A DNA stretch of 64,000 nt from Lactobacillus sp. UCMA15818 (GTDB lineage Bacteria > Bacillota > Bacilli > Lactobacillales > Lactobacillaceae): assembly GCF_030400225.1 (NCBI RefSeq), contig NZ_VJYB01000004.1, forward strand, positions 147,365 to 211,364, written 5' to 3'. A program made the position numbers and the translations under genes. Below are positions 43,957 through 54,055 of the stretch, one piece after another. Under the pieces are notes generated by a model that was not told where the DNA came from, did no database searches, and saw only the letters and a program-made list of their open reading frames with translations. Numbering within the stretch: the stretch's first letter is position 1; each line of letters begins with the position of its first letter.

Positions 43957-44823
43957 ATGCTAAGACACAAATTATTATTTACCATCTTAATAATATTATT
44001 GGGGTGTACTTCAAGTTGGGAACTTGCCCATAGTGACACTATCAAAAAAGCAGGCTTCAAGAAAACTGATATGCCTACTTTCTTCATTCACGGATACGGC
44101 AGCAGTTATCGTGCTGAACGATACATGGTAAACTCGGCAATTGAAAATGGGGTAACAAATACTGTCATTCGAGCGAATGTACGACGCAATGGTGCAATTC
44201 GCATCTTACATGGTTATCGCTGGACAAATAAAAGTTATAATCCATTGATAGAGGTTAATTTTATTGCTAATCATAACCGTAACTATCACCGTTATGGCTT
44301 TTGGTTTGGTAAAGTTTTGAATCAACTACACTCACAGCACCATTTTACAAAATATAATGTTGTTGCTCATTCATTAGGAAATCTCGATTTAATGTATTAT
44401 TTACTTGGGCACGAAAAAAAGACTGCACGACTAATTCATCAAGTTGATATTGCAGGACCATTTGATGGCTCAAACATTGATGGCTTCCGGTTTCCAAACA
44501 ACAGCTTAAATGCTGATAGCCGCCCACGAAAAATGAGTAACTTCTATCATTTTTTACTGAATCGTAAGGAAAACTATCCCATTGACCAAGTACATGTACT
44601 TAATATCTATGGCAACTTGGACAATGGGTCCGAGTCAGATGGTCGCGTCAGCACTACCTCTGCTCGCTCGCTTAAATATTTGATTGGTAACCGCGCAAAG
44701 AGCTATCATCAGGTTGAATTTAGAGGCTGGGATGCTCGTCATCATATGCTCCGGCAAAATCCCGAAGTAAGCCAAAGAATAATTAAATTTGTCTGGGGAA
44801 GAGATAATGATAGGTCATCATAA
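43957..44823 (+). CDS. DUF915 alpha/beta hydrolase, exported
   Basis: A 288-residue secreted or membrane-bound esterase-like protein. The N-terminal signal MLRHKLLFTILIILLGCTSS may be a lipoprotein signal with Cys at the cleavage site, though the residues before Cys are not ideal. The hydrolase core has PTFFIHGYGSSYRAERYM (oxyanion strand), VVAHSLGNLDLMYYLL (nucleophile Ser in the G-x-S-x-x-like elbow, here AHSLGN) and a late GWDARHHMLRQNPEV with the catalytic His. The DUF915 family is widespread in lactobacilli; the substrate is unknown. The ATG at 43957 has AGGGGA upstream. Confidence 0.88.
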   Translation: MLRHKLLFTILIILLGCTSSWELAHSDTIKKAGFKKTDMPTFFIHGYGSSYRAERYMVNSAIENGVTNTVIRANVRRNGAIRILHGYRWTNKSYNPLIEVNFIANHNRNYHRYGFWFGKVLNQLHSQHHFTKYNVVAHSLGNLDLMYYLLGHEKKTARLIHQVDIAGPFDGSNIDGFRFPNNSLNADSRPRKMSNFYHFLLNRKENYPIDQVHVLNIYGNLDNGSESDGRVSTTSARSLKYLIGNRAKSYHQVEFRGWDARHHMLRQNPEVSQRIIKFVWGRDNDRSS

Positions 44824-44880
44824 ATAAACTAACTTTTGTCAATTAATGCTTCATCTGCTGAACTTTCTATCCCTGCAACA

Positions 44881-45759
44881 TTAAAAAAAGGAATTATTCG
44901 CTTTATTGCTTCTCTCTATCTCATCTAGTCTTTTATCAATATTAGGAATCTTTTTTGACACATCCCTCATTAATAAATTAATTAACAATAATGGAGTACT
45001 ATAAACATCAAACACCGATGAAACTGTAATTGGTGTTATTAGTGATACAGCAGCATATGGTACAATGGGCGACAACCTGCTGTCAGTCAACGCGACAATC
45101 TTGAAGCCTTTATTTTTTAGCCTTTTATTTTTTTCTAGCAATGTTCGCGAATACCTGGGGAAAACTGTTGTGAAGACCACAACCTCTTCTGGTGAGGTTA
45201 AATCAATATTTTCCCATTCAGGTGAACCATACCTCAATTCAAAAACATCAGGACGTAATCTACTCAATATATAGTTCATATAAGGAAGAATTGTTGCTGA
45301 CATCCTGTTGGAAATCAGAAACACTTTTTTACTTTTTGCAATTAAATTCACGGCTTTGGCATACTCTGGAGTTTGAGCCAATTCTTGTAGTTCTTGTAAA
45401 TTATTAACTTCTTGATTCAATATATTCAAATTCTTATCGTTGTCATCTTCTTTGTCTAACATCGAAAAGCGCTTACTCGTAGTCATCTCAGAGCTGATAA
45501 TCTTCTGTAAATATCTTAGGAAGTCATTATATCCACGATATTGCATCTTCACACAAAACCGCGAAATACTACCTTGGCTGACTCCAATTTCTTGACTGAT
45601 CTTATCTGCTGTCATGAAAACAATCGCATTATAGTTTTTTTCAACATACATTGCTATTTTTTTATTAACTGCCGAGGTTTTACCGACAACCATGAGTCTT
45701 TCCAGTAGTTCTTCTTTATTTTTTATTTCTTTTATTCTTATATCAGACAGATTAATCAC
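44881..45759 (-). CDS. MurR/RpiR family regulator, last gene of the urocanate operon
   Basis: A 292-residue regulator. The N-terminal RpiR HTH spans about residues 15-85 (VMTADKISQEIGVSQGSISRFCVKMQYRGYNDFLRYLQ), and a SIS domain follows from about 130 (AVNLIAKSKKVFLISNRMSATI ... EEVVVFTTVFPRYSRTLLE). SIS domains usually bind sugar phosphates, but RpiR proteins linked to hut genes are known in other Firmicutes. The GTG start overlaps the HutD stop by 8 bp. It is probably the local regulator of the 12-gene operon. A weak dyad just downstream of the operon promoter (near 57755-57777) is a candidate site. Confidence 0.88.
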   Translation of the reverse strand: MINLSDIRIKEIKNKEELLERLMVVGKTSAVNKKIAMYVEKNYNAIVFMTADKISQEIGVSQGSISRFCVKMQYRGYNDFLRYLQKIISSEMTTSKRFSMLDKEDDNDKNLNILNQEVNNLQELQELAQTPEYAKAVNLIAKSKKVFLISNRMSATILPYMNYILSRLRPDVFELRYGSPEWENIDLTSPEEVVVFTTVFPRYSRTLLEKNKRLKNKGFKIVALTDSRLSPIVPYAAVSLITPITVSSVFDVYSTPLLLINLLMRDVSKKIPNIDKRLDEIERSNKANNSFF

Positions 45760-46336
45760 CTTTTTTCACTTCGAATAGAATCAGCTTTTTCTTATTTCCA
45801 GAAATCTCAATTTTAATTTCTAAATTTTCCCTATTAATATTGTTAATAATAACACAATCTCCTAAGCCAACATTTAACTTTTGATCTTTAATAGTTACTA
45901 TCCTTTTCCCTCCAAGATTATACAAACAAAGATGCTCCCAAGATGAGTTGAGTTTATTATCCGAATTATCATCTATTGTACTAATCTGTCCTGCAAAATC
46001 ACTAGTGTGCATCAGATTTACATCTTTTGAAACACCCCTTGACTCTATCAAATCAGACCCCGCAAAATTAAACGATTGTCCAGGAATTAATCGTGTAGTT
46101 TTACTATTATTTACCAACTCAATTGGATTTGTCAGCGGCATTATTATGCGCTTATAACCTGATAATGACGTGAACTTACTTTTATCAACCTCAACTGTGG
46201 CAAAAGATAATCTAAAACCAAAATCTCTATTTTCATATAAGCTTCCCGCTGGATATATATATAATTCAGTTGTTTGCCCACCAGACCACCTTGTTGTCTT
46301 AAACTCGCTAGCTCTTTTTAAACATATTTTAGCCAT
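45752..46336 (-). CDS. hutD: HutD family protein
   Basis: A 194-residue cupin-fold protein of the HutD/Ves family. The pattern FKTTRWSGGQTTELYIYPAGSLYENRDFGFRLSFATVEVDKSKFTSLSGYKRIIMPLTNPI (in sections, residues 11-73) is the family core, including the RWSGG-x-T and the GYKR element. HutD is not an enzyme of the pathway; in Pseudomonas it is proposed to bind N-formimino-glutamate or a related intermediate and limit hut expression. It lies between hutI and the RpiR gene. Its presence supports a real hut-type function for the operon. Confidence 0.9.
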   Translation of the reverse strand: MAKICLKRASEFKTTRWSGGQTTELYIYPAGSLYENRDFGFRLSFATVEVDKSKFTSLSGYKRIIMPLTNPIELVNNSKTTRLIPGQSFNFAGSDLIESRGVSKDVNLMHTSDFAGQISTIDDNSDNKLNSSWEHLCLYNLGGKRIVTIKDQKLNVGLGDCVIINNINRENLEIKIEISGNKKKLILFEVKKGD

Positions 46337-46373
46337 ATTTCCTCCACAAAAATTTATAAGTAAATTCTTGTCG

Positions 46374-47642
46374 CTATCCTAAATTTTCAAAAACCACCTT
46401 GCCGCTCTTGATTACCCTATTTACAACATTACTACCTGTATTGTACATAAGATAGCGATAATCTGGATATTTCAAGAATACTAAATCTGCAACTTTACCA
46501 ACTTCAATACTTCCTTTTTTATCTGCAATGTCTAGTGCAGCAGCTCCATTAAGAGTAAGCGCTGTGAGCACTTCACCCATTGTCATCTTCATCTTGAAGC
46601 TTGCTAACGCAATAATCAATGGAATTGAACAAGTAAACGAACTCCCTGGATTATAATCCGAAGCTAGCGCAACTGCACAATTTTTGTCTATTAACTCTCG
46701 AGCAGGTGCAAAATTTTCCTGAAGACAAAATGCAGTACATGGGAGTAACGTAGCCACTGTTTTTTGTTTCTCACTTAACTTCTTGATCTCCTCTGAAGAG
46801 ATCTTAATCAAATGATCAGCCGAGGTTGCCTCAATACTTGCGGCCAACTCTGCTCCATTTAAATTAGCAATCTCATCTGCATGCATTTTGACTTTAAAAC
46901 CGAGTGCTTTGGCTGCTTCCAACAATTTTTGTGATTGTTGATAGTCGAATACCCCTTCATCACAGAAGACATCAACAAATTCAGCCAGTTTCTCTGCTTT
47001 AATCTGCGGTAAAATTTCATCAATCATATAGTTTAAATAACCTTCACTATCATTCTTGAATTCGAGTGGCACTGCGTGTGCTCCAAGATAAGTGATTGCG
47101 AGGTCCACTGGCTGTGAGACTGCTAGTTCTTGCAAGACACGAAGCTGTCTGATTTCAGTCTCCTTATCTAACCCATAACCGCTCTTACCTTCAACAGTTG
47201 TCACACCTTGTATAATCATTTCATTTAATCTTCGCCAACCTAGTTTTTTTAACTCTTCGAACCCGGCTTCTCTGGTTGCCTCGACAGTTGCTTGAATTCC
47301 ACCACCATTTTCCATAATCTCCATGTATGAAGAACCGGACACTCTCTCGTAGAATTCTTCAACGCGGTATCCCGCAAATAAAAAGTGGGTATGTGAATCA
47401 ACAAATCCAGGAACAACTGCTTGCCCGGTTGCATCAATTACTTCGTCAAAATCTGTAATATTTTTCTTTCTAAGATCAGCCAACACTTCTGCAGTTTTTC
47501 CAACATTCACGATTAAATCATCAACTACATAAATAGCTCCATCCTGAACAAGACTTATTTCATTCATTTGTGCTCCATGTCGCTGGCTTTCCCCCGTTGG
47601 TGTGGCAATTTGATTAATGTGTACAATTAATAAGTTCGTCAT
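46374..47642 (-). CDS. hutI: Imidazolonepropionase
   Basis: A 422-residue amidohydrolase that opens the ring of 4-imidazolone-5-propionate to give N-formimino-L-glutamate. Metal and substrate residues are visible: FVDSHTHFLFAGYRVEEFYERVSGSSYMEIMENGGGI (in sections from about residue 77), KMHADEIANLNGAELAA near 250, ATSADHLIKIS near 273 and ALASDYNPGSSFTCS near 320. The size matches HutI. It starts 6 bp after the hutU stop with AAGGAG in between, so both enzymes are made from the same message. Confidence 0.95.
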   Translation of the reverse strand: MTNLLIVHINQIATPTGESQRHGAQMNEISLVQDGAIYVVDDLIVNVGKTAEVLADLRKKNITDFDEVIDATGQAVVPGFVDSHTHFLFAGYRVEEFYERVSGSSYMEIMENGGGIQATVEATREAGFEELKKLGWRRLNEMIIQGVTTVEGKSGYGLDKETEIRQLRVLQELAVSQPVDLAITYLGAHAVPLEFKNDSEGYLNYMIDEILPQIKAEKLAEFVDVFCDEGVFDYQQSQKLLEAAKALGFKVKMHADEIANLNGAELAASIEATSADHLIKISSEEIKKLSEKQKTVATLLPCTAFCLQENFAPARELIDKNCAVALASDYNPGSSFTCSIPLIIALASFKMKMTMGEVLTALTLNGAAALDIADKKGSIEVGKVADLVFLKYPDYRYLMYNTGSNVVNRVIKSGKVVFENLG

Positions 47643-47648
47643 TGTGTA

Positions 47649-49733
47649 TTACTCCTTTGGAAAACTTTGATTAACAGCCGAATTAATTAATTGGTCAGCA
47701 ACTAAATATGGTTCTGTTATATGTGCCGCATCCTGATATTTCTGATTAAATTCCGCTGTCGTTGTCATTGCATGCTCATTTCTTGCCCAATTTCTTCTAG
47801 CAACGCCACCCATCACATCCCACAAAATTGCTTTCTTAATAATCTCATCAACACGAGTGCTCCCATCTAAAACAAGTCCAAATCCACCATTAATGGCACG
47901 TCCTACACCAACACCACCACCATTGTGTAAAGCAACCAGACTCATCCCACGGGCCGCGTTTCCAGCAAAACATTGAACTGCCATATCCGCCATAACGTTA
48001 CTGCCATCATGAATATTTGAAGTTTCTCTAAATGGAGAATCTGTCCCACTAACATCGTGATGATCACGTCCTATCATCACAGTTCCTACCTTACCTTCAC
48101 GAACAAGTTCATTGAATTTGAGAGCGATTTGAATTCTGCCAAGCGCATCTTGATACAAAATTCGCGCTTGTGTTCCGACAACAAGCTCATTTTTTTCTGC
48201 ATCTCTAATCCAATTGTAGTTATCCATATCTTGATAACGTCGATTTTTATCAATCGATTCCATTGCAGCTTCATCGGTTTTTTGCAAATCCTCCTTCTTA
48301 CCCGATAGACATACCCATCTGAAAGGACCATATCCATAGTCAAATAAATTAGGTCCCATGATATCCTCAACATAGGATGGAAAGATAAACCCATCCTTGT
48401 CATCAACACCATTCTTTGAAACTTCTTTCACTCCTGCATCATAAACAGCTTTCAAGAAAGAATTGCCATAATCAAAGAAATAGGTTCCCTTTTTATCCAA
48501 TTTTTTGATTAATTCAAAGTGTTTCTTCAATGTTTCATCAACTAATTGATTGAACTTAGTGCGATTTTCTCCAAGCAGCTTGGTCCTTTCATCAAAGGTA
48601 ATCCCTTGTGGGCAGTACCCTCCCTCATAAACTGCATGGCACGATGTCTGATCTGATAACAAGTCAACCTTAATATCATTTGTAACAGCATAATCTAGAA
48701 GATCTACTACATTTCCTTCATAGGCAATTGATAAAGCTTTGCTCTCTACTTGTGCTTTTTTGGCTCTCGCAAACACTTCATGCAAATCCGAAAGGGAAAG
48801 ATCAACCCATCCCTGGTCATGTCTTGTTTTAATTCTCGAAGGATCAACCTCTGCAATAATTGAGACCGCCCCAGCTATTTTTGCAGCCTTGGGTTGTGCT
48901 CCGCTCATACCTCCTAGACCTGAACTAATAAATAATTTTCCCGCTAAATCTTCGTCTAATGGAATCCCTAACTTTTGGCGTCCCGCATTCAATAGTGTAT
49001 TATATGTACCATGGACAATACCTTGCGGACCAATATACATCCATCCACCGGCAGTCATTTGCCCGTAGTTCGCAACACCCATTTCTTCAGCAATTTCCCA
49101 ATCATTTTGATTATCGAATTCCCCTATCATTAAAGCATTAGTGATAATAACTCTGGGTGCAGATTCATCTGATGGAAATAACCCGACTGGATGTCCTGAC
49201 TCAATCACCAAAGTTTGCTTACTCGTTAATCTTTCTAGATATTTCTTGATAAGTCGATATTGCATCCAATTCTGACACACACTACCAGTTTCACCATAAG
49301 TAACAAGTTCATACGGATAAAGCCCGACCTCAAAGTCAAGATTATTCTCAATCATGACTTGAAAAGCCTTACCTTCAACACAGTTACCCTTGTAATCGTT
49401 AATTGAATGCCCATAAATCCGGCCTGCTGGTCTAAATCTATAACCATAAATTCGGCCTTTTGTATATAATTCGTTCAAAAACTCTGGAATTAATTTTTCA
49501 TGAAACTTGACTGGAATATATCTTAAAGCATTCCTCAAGGCTATTTTGGTCTGTGCCTCAGTTAGTCTAAACCCACGTGAAGGTGCTCTTCTGATTCCTT
49601 CAACAAATTCTGGATATTCTGGAAGTTGATCATTTTCAATTAATGTCAATTCAATCAGTGTTGGTCCCCCAGCTTCCATTATTTTACCTAATGTATCTAT
49701 CATTTTCTTATCCTGCTCTTTGAGATCTGACAT
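47649..49733 (-). CDS. hutU: Urocanate hydratase (long form)
   Basis: A 694-residue NAD-dependent hydratase that converts urocanate to imidazolonepropionate. The motifs SGLGGMSGAQPKAAKIAGAV (271-290), LLSDQTSCHAVYEGGYCPQGITF (near 360) and MIGRDHHDVSGTDSP with the glycine-rich HNGGGVGVGRAINGG near 590-640 are those of urocanases. It is longer than the roughly 550-residue proteobacterial enzyme, as in streptococcal and fusobacterial forms. It forms the core of the operon with hutI. Histidine ammonia-lyase, which would make urocanate, is not in this window. AAAGGCGG precedes the ATG. Confidence 0.95.
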   Translation of the reverse strand: MSDLKEQDKKMIDTLGKIMEAGGPTLIELTLIENDQLPEYPEFVEGIRRAPSRGFRLTEAQTKIALRNALRYIPVKFHEKLIPEFLNELYTKGRIYGYRFRPAGRIYGHSINDYKGNCVEGKAFQVMIENNLDFEVGLYPYELVTYGETGSVCQNWMQYRLIKKYLERLTSKQTLVIESGHPVGLFPSDESAPRVIITNALMIGEFDNQNDWEIAEEMGVANYGQMTAGGWMYIGPQGIVHGTYNTLLNAGRQKLGIPLDEDLAGKLFISSGLGGMSGAQPKAAKIAGAVSIIAEVDPSRIKTRHDQGWVDLSLSDLHEVFARAKKAQVESKALSIAYEGNVVDLLDYAVTNDIKVDLLSDQTSCHAVYEGGYCPQGITFDERTKLLGENRTKFNQLVDETLKKHFELIKKLDKKGTYFFDYGNSFLKAVYDAGVKEVSKNGVDDKDGFIFPSYVEDIMGPNLFDYGYGPFRWVCLSGKKEDLQKTDEAAMESIDKNRRYQDMDNYNWIRDAEKNELVVGTQARILYQDALGRIQIALKFNELVREGKVGTVMIGRDHHDVSGTDSPFRETSNIHDGSNVMADMAVQCFAGNAARGMSLVALHNGGGVGVGRAINGGFGLVLDGSTRVDEIIKKAILWDVMGGVARRNWARNEHAMTTTAEFNQKYQDAAHITEPYLVADQLINSAVNQSFPKE

Positions 49734-49754
49734 TTTAGTCTGCCGCCTTTCATA

Positions 49755-51089
49755 TTAATTTATCGTTTCAAAATATTTCATAGTATCATTGACCTTACTC
49801 AAGACTGCAGCTTCAGATACTTTAACCAATTCTCCGTCTTCAACAGTCGCTTCTCCGTCAATAATTACAGTCGAGATTGCATCAGGTTGCAGTGAATAGA
49901 CAATATTTGGCAACATCTGTTCTAAGTTGGTGCTCAATGGATTCATTGAGAAGTTATTCAAGTCAATTCCTACAAAGTCAGCAAGTTGGCCTGCCTTTAT
50001 TTCCCCCACATTCAGATCAAGTTGCTTACCACCGTTTTTTGTTCCCATATCAAATGCTTGCTTACATTTAACACAAAGCGCATCTCTTGTAACCGCCTTT
50101 TGCAGCAAAGCTGTCATTCGCATTTCTTCAAAAACACTAATCCGGTTATTGCCACATGCTCCATCACTCCCTAATGAAATATTGATATTATTATTAACCA
50201 TCCTAGGGATATTAGTTATTCCATCAGCTAAGAACATGTTACTGGATGGACAGTAATTGAGTGCTGCGTGATTATCTCCCAATAACTTTACTTCATTTTC
50301 CTCAAGCCATACTCCATGAGTAATTACTAGGCTAGAATCCACAACTCCTAACTCATCCAAGTACTCAACAGTTCTTTTATTGTGTTCTTTAAGCATTGCG
50401 TCAACTTCAAAGGTTTCTTCAGCAACATGCATATGGAATTTAGTTCCCATTTCAAGTGCAAGCTTATGACCTGCTTGAATCATCTTAGGACTCGCACCAT
50501 GAAGGCTGTGTGGGGCAGGAATAACAGTAACCATTGAATCATTTTCGTATTTCAGTGCCAATTGCCTTGTATTATTAACGGCCTCATCGATAGTTTCAAG
50601 ATAACCCGCAGGTGCTCCATCCCAATCGTACATGGTACGTGCTAAAACTAGCCGAATACCAATGTCTTTAGCCGCCTGAATAACCGCTTCGTCCGACTCA
50701 GTTCCATAATTATGTAAATAAAAGAAATCACAGACTGAGGTGACACCACACTTCATCATTTCAGCATAAGCAAATAATGCACCGTTATAAATATCTTCTA
50801 GTCTCATTTCTGGTGAGTACTTATATAACGAGTTATCACGCCATTTTAAAAAGGATTGATCAATTGCGATTCCTCGCAATAAGCTTTGAAAAGAATGATT
50901 ATGTGTATTCACTGTTCCTGGTACAAAAACCGTGTCATGATATTCTTTTTGGATAAAATCTGGAAACTCTGAAATCACTTCATTAGCAGGAGCAACTTTG
51001 ACAATCCGATTGCCCTCAATGGCAATTCCGTAATCCACTTTAAAATTATCTTTAAAATATATATACTTAGGAAGTAGTATTTTATTCAT
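49755..51089 (-). CDS. ATZ/TRZ-type amidohydrolase, candidate formimidoylglutamate deiminase
   Basis: A 444-residue metal-dependent deaminase. The HxH motif is GTVNTHNHSFQSLLRGIA (near residue 58), further ligands are in MHVAEETFEVDAML (near 222) and VITHGVWLEENEV (near 257), and the metal Asp is in SLGSDGACGNN (near 308). CPSSNMFLADGI is the typical mark of the chlorohydrolase/8-oxoguanine-deaminase group. In a hut operon the expected role is removal of ammonia from N-formimino-glutamate (HutF-type), but the sequence resembles guanine or hydroxyatrazine deaminases as much as classical HutF. Its ATG overlaps the stop of the M20 gene (TAATG), so the two are tightly coupled. Confidence 0.8.
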   Translation of the reverse strand: MNKILLPKYIYFKDNFKVDYGIAIEGNRIVKVAPANEVISEFPDFIQKEYHDTVFVPGTVNTHNHSFQSLLRGIAIDQSFLKWRDNSLYKYSPEMRLEDIYNGALFAYAEMMKCGVTSVCDFFYLHNYGTESDEAVIQAAKDIGIRLVLARTMYDWDGAPAGYLETIDEAVNNTRQLALKYENDSMVTVIPAPHSLHGASPKMIQAGHKLALEMGTKFHMHVAEETFEVDAMLKEHNKRTVEYLDELGVVDSSLVITHGVWLEENEVKLLGDNHAALNYCPSSNMFLADGITNIPRMVNNNINISLGSDGACGNNRISVFEEMRMTALLQKAVTRDALCVKCKQAFDMGTKNGGKQLDLNVGEIKAGQLADFVGIDLNNFSMNPLSTNLEQMLPNIVYSLQPDAISTVIIDGEATVEDGELVKVSEAAVLSKVNDTMKYFETIN

Positions 51090-52369
51090 TAGTCCAGCTC
51101 CTCATCTAACTTAAGAATTGCATTGAGTAAGACATTCCCTGCTGTCTCAATATCTTCAATCCTTGAATATTCTTCCTTACAATGACTTTTTCCATCAATA
51201 CTTTTTACGAAGAGCATGCCTGAACGTCCGATTTTAGCCAGATTAGCTGCATCATGTCCCGCCATACTCGTCATTTTCTGCGGTTGATATCCAAAATTCT
51301 GCTCAACTGTTTCGGATAAAGCATCGATTATTTTATCATTCAAATCAGCTGGCTTTTGATTAAGAATCTTCTCTCTATTTAGCTTTAAGCCTTTTTCTTC
51401 CAGCTTCATAAAACACTGATCCAAGAACTTAATAGTTTGCTGAACCTTTTCCCAATTACCCGAACGAACATCTATATTGAATCTTACTTCACCAGGAATT
51501 ATATTAGCCGCATTTGGTTTGACTTCTGCAAATCCAATAGTTCCAACGACAGGATCACACGGTTCAAATTCACTTAGAAACTTTCTCAATTCTAGATTAA
51601 TCCAGCTCATTGCAAGTAATGCATCTTTGCGATGTTTAAGGTCGGTCGTCCCAGCATGGTTGGCTTCTCCTTTTAATTCAATTAATTCACGGTAGATACC
51701 TGTAATCTTTGAAACCACAGCAACAGGCTCATTTCTCTCGAATAATCTTCTACCTTGCTCAATATGACATTCTAAAAAAGCTGCAAAACTATTAGGCGCG
51801 AGTGTATTTTCATCAATATGCTTAAAATCTCCACCTAATCTGTCAATTGCTTCTGAAAGAGCTTCGTGTGTTTCAATATGATTGAATCTTTTAAGATAAT
51901 CCTGACCAACTACTCCTGATATTATCTTGCTTCCAAGCGTGGAAATCTGATACGGATTTGGTTCTTCGCCTGTTAGTGAAATAACTTTGAGTGGATGTCT
52001 TAAATTTATCTTGTTCTCGGCCAGAGTTTGCGTTACTTCTGTTGCTAGAAGGACACCAAGCGCCCCATCATATTTTCCACCTTCGGGAACACTATCATTG
52101 TGCGATCCGACAATTATAGGAGCCAGCTCTTTTTCATTACTATAAGGGTAATCACCCCATAAGTTTGCGCCTACATCCGTTGTAATCTTCTTGACAATAT
52201 TTTTTTGCCAATATTCCTTAATCCATTCACGGGAATCAATATCGGCCTGACTTGCGAGAGAACGATTGACACCACCTTCATCACTCAAGCCTATTTCACC
52301 TAATTCAAGAATGTTTTGTTGAATTCTTTCTTTGTTTATTTTTAGTTTGACCTCTTTAATATTATTCAA
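51089..52369 (-). CDS. M20-family N-carbamoyl/N-formyl amino acid amidase (allantoate amidohydrolase-like)
   Basis: A 426-residue dinuclear metal amidase of the AllC / L-N-carbamoylase / beta-ureidopropionase group. Metal residues are in VGSHNDSVPEGGKYDGALG (His90, Asp101), TGEEPN (Glu135-136) and LECHIEQG (His202); the substrate-binding part is GEANHAGTTDLKHRKDA (near 234) and SMAGHDAANL. The usual E-G-S-R-F after the Glu pair is replaced by PNPYQIS, which may alter specificity. In this operon the likely substrate is N-formyl- or N-carbamoyl-glutamate, giving glutamate; no HutG is present. The start is TTG with AAAGG 8 nt upstream and no nearby ATG. Confidence 0.85.
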   Translation of the reverse strand: MNNIKEVKLKINKERIQQNILELGEIGLSDEGGVNRSLASQADIDSREWIKEYWQKNIVKKITTDVGANLWGDYPYSNEKELAPIIVGSHNDSVPEGGKYDGALGVLLATEVTQTLAENKINLRHPLKVISLTGEEPNPYQISTLGSKIISGVVGQDYLKRFNHIETHEALSEAIDRLGGDFKHIDENTLAPNSFAAFLECHIEQGRRLFERNEPVAVVSKITGIYRELIELKGEANHAGTTDLKHRKDALLAMSWINLELRKFLSEFEPCDPVVGTIGFAEVKPNAANIIPGEVRFNIDVRSGNWEKVQQTIKFLDQCFMKLEEKGLKLNREKILNQKPADLNDKIIDALSETVEQNFGYQPQKMTSMAGHDAANLAKIGRSGMLFVKSIDGKSHCKEEYSRIEDIETAGNVLLNAILKLDEELD

Positions 52370-52407
52370 ATTACCAACCTTTCTAACAATAACATTTTCA
52401 ATAAAAA

Positions 52408-53181
52408 CTACAAAATTTTAGATGTTTCAACACGGATTACTTCGCTGGCAATTCTTTTATATTCAAGAAATTTTTCAGTCAATCTAGTTTCAAATGTTCT
52501 TTTATTTCCCAAATCAATATCTAGTATTTCTTTAATCTCTCCTGGGTGTGAGCTCATAATAATTACTCTGTTCGAAAGTAAGATTGCTTCTTCAACATCA
52601 TGTGTTACCATCAAAATTGTTTTCGGTGATTCCTGCCATATTCCCAGTAATAATTCCTGCATAACTTCTCTGGTTTGCATATCAAGTGCACCAAAAGGCT
52701 CATCTAATAAAAGAACCTCTGGATCATTAGCAAGACCTCTAGCTAATGCAACACGCTGCTTCATTCCCCCAGAAAGATTCTTAGGGAATAAGTCTTCAAA
52801 CCCCTTTAACCCAACTAATTTAATATATTCTTTTGCTATCTTTTCACGTTTACTCTTCTCAACCTTCTTTTGTTTTAACCCAAATTCAATATTTTTCTGC
52901 ACACTCATCCAAGGAAAAAGACTGTATTGTTGAAAAACCATACCTCTGTCTACTCTTGGGCCATCAACAATTGCGTCATGGCATATTACTTCTCCTTCAG
53001 AAGCCGTTTCCAATCCCCCAATTATTCTTAGTAATGTTGACTTTCCACATCCAGAGGTTCCGAGGATTGAAACAAACTCCTTATCTTGTATTCCTAAATT
53101 AATATTTTTTAGTGCTTGAACATCTCCTGATTTTGTTTCGAAAACTTTCGAAACATTTTTAACTACAATACTTTCTACCAT
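52408..53181 (-). CDS. ABC transporter ATPase (TauB/SsuB type)
   Basis: A 257-residue ATPase of the nitrate/sulfonate/taurine importer family. Walker A is [14 protein letters not shown] near residue 40, the signature [16 protein letters not shown] near 137, and Walker [17 protein letters not shown] near 158 with the Asp-Met-Gln element typical of SsuB/TauB. The ATG at 53181 follows AGGAGGA; eight extra codons upstream overlap the permease end and are rejected. It works with the permease and binding protein directly upstream to import the operon's substrate, probably a small carboxylated ring compound such as urocanate. Confidence 0.9.
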   Translation of the reverse strand: MVESIVVKNVSKVFETKSGDVQALKNINLGIQDKEFVSILGTSGCGKSTLLRIIGGLETASEGEVICHDAIVDGPRVDRGMVFQQYSLFPWMSVQKNIEFGLKQKKVEKSKREKIAKEYIKLVGLKGFEDLFPKNLSGGMKQRVALARGLANDPEVLLLDEPFGALDMQTREVMQELLLGIWQESPKTILMVTHDVEEAILLSNRVIIMSSHPGEIKEILDIDLGNKRTFETRLTEKFLEYKRIASEVIRVETSKIL

Positions 53182-53192
53182 TAAAGTTCCTC

Positions 53193-54038
53193 CTAAAAAT
53201 TCCACGAAAATACCTTTTTATTAATAATTGTTAGCCCTGTATCAACTATTAGGCCAATAATTCCTAAGGTTAAAATTCCGACAAAAATACTATCTATTTG
53301 GAACGTTCTCTGTGCTTGTAGAATGCTAAAACCAATTCCTGAAGAAGCACCAACTATTTCGGCTACAATTACGTATGTCCATGCCCATCCCAATACGATT
53401 CTAATAGTATCCATTATGTTTGGTAGACTCTTGGGTAAAATAATCTTCCATAAAACATCAAAAGTGTTAGTTCCCAATGTATAGGAAACTTCGATTAAAG
53501 AAGTTTCTACATCTCTGATATTATTTGCAATCATTAATACAAGTTGTGGTAAGCTTCCTAAAATGATGACAGCTATTTTTTCTGATTCCCCAATTCCTAT
53601 CCAAAATATGAACAGTGGTATAAAAGCGGAAGCTGGCATATATCTTACAAATGAGAAAACAGGCTCTAGTAAAGCAGCAAAGGGGCTATATGCCCCCACC
53701 AAAATTCCTAATGGTATTGCTACTATGAGTGCAATAATAAATCCTGACATAACACGATAAACTGTTATCCCAATATCACTCCAAAAACCATTTGCAAACA
53801 TTGTGTGCATTGCCTTGAACGTCTCCCCCGGAGTCGGGACAAACATAGATCCCACTATCTTCCCATATGTGATGAAACTCCACAGACCTAAAATAATAAC
53901 AAATGAAAATATTCCTAAAAAAATGGAAACCTTTTTTGGTATCTTTCTTTGCGGTGCCATTATATTTACAAGCAACGTTTTTTTCTTTTTTTTTGGTTTA
54001 TCTTTTTCTAAACTTAACTGTTTCAAGCAATTCACCAC
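53193..54038 (-). CDS. ABC transporter permease (TauC/SsuC type)
   Basis: A 281-residue permease with about six helices. After a charged N-terminus (a run of Lys), helices begin near residue 38. The coupling motif lies around [46 protein letters not shown] (in sections from about 180), which contains the EAA-like loop. The start is uncertain: a GTG-type start gives 281 residues with a weak ribosome site, and a later ATG ([10 protein letters not shown]) would shorten it by 26. It is encoded between its binding protein and ATPase. Confidence 0.88.
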   Translation of the reverse strand: MVNCLKQLSLEKDKPKKKKKTLLVNIMAPQRKIPKKVSIFLGIFSFVIILGLWSFITYGKIVGSMFVPTPGETFKAMHTMFANGFWSDIGITVYRVMSGFIIALIVAIPLGILVGAYSPFAALLEPVFSFVRYMPASAFIPLFIFWIGIGESEKIAVIILGSLPQLVLMIANNIRDVETSLIEVSYTLGTNTFDVLWKIILPKSLPNIMDTIRIVLGWAWTYVIVAEIVGASSGIGFSILQAQRTFQIDSIFVGILTLGIIGLIVDTGLTIINKKVFSWNF

Positions 54039-54055
54039 TTTCTATTTTGGAGGAA

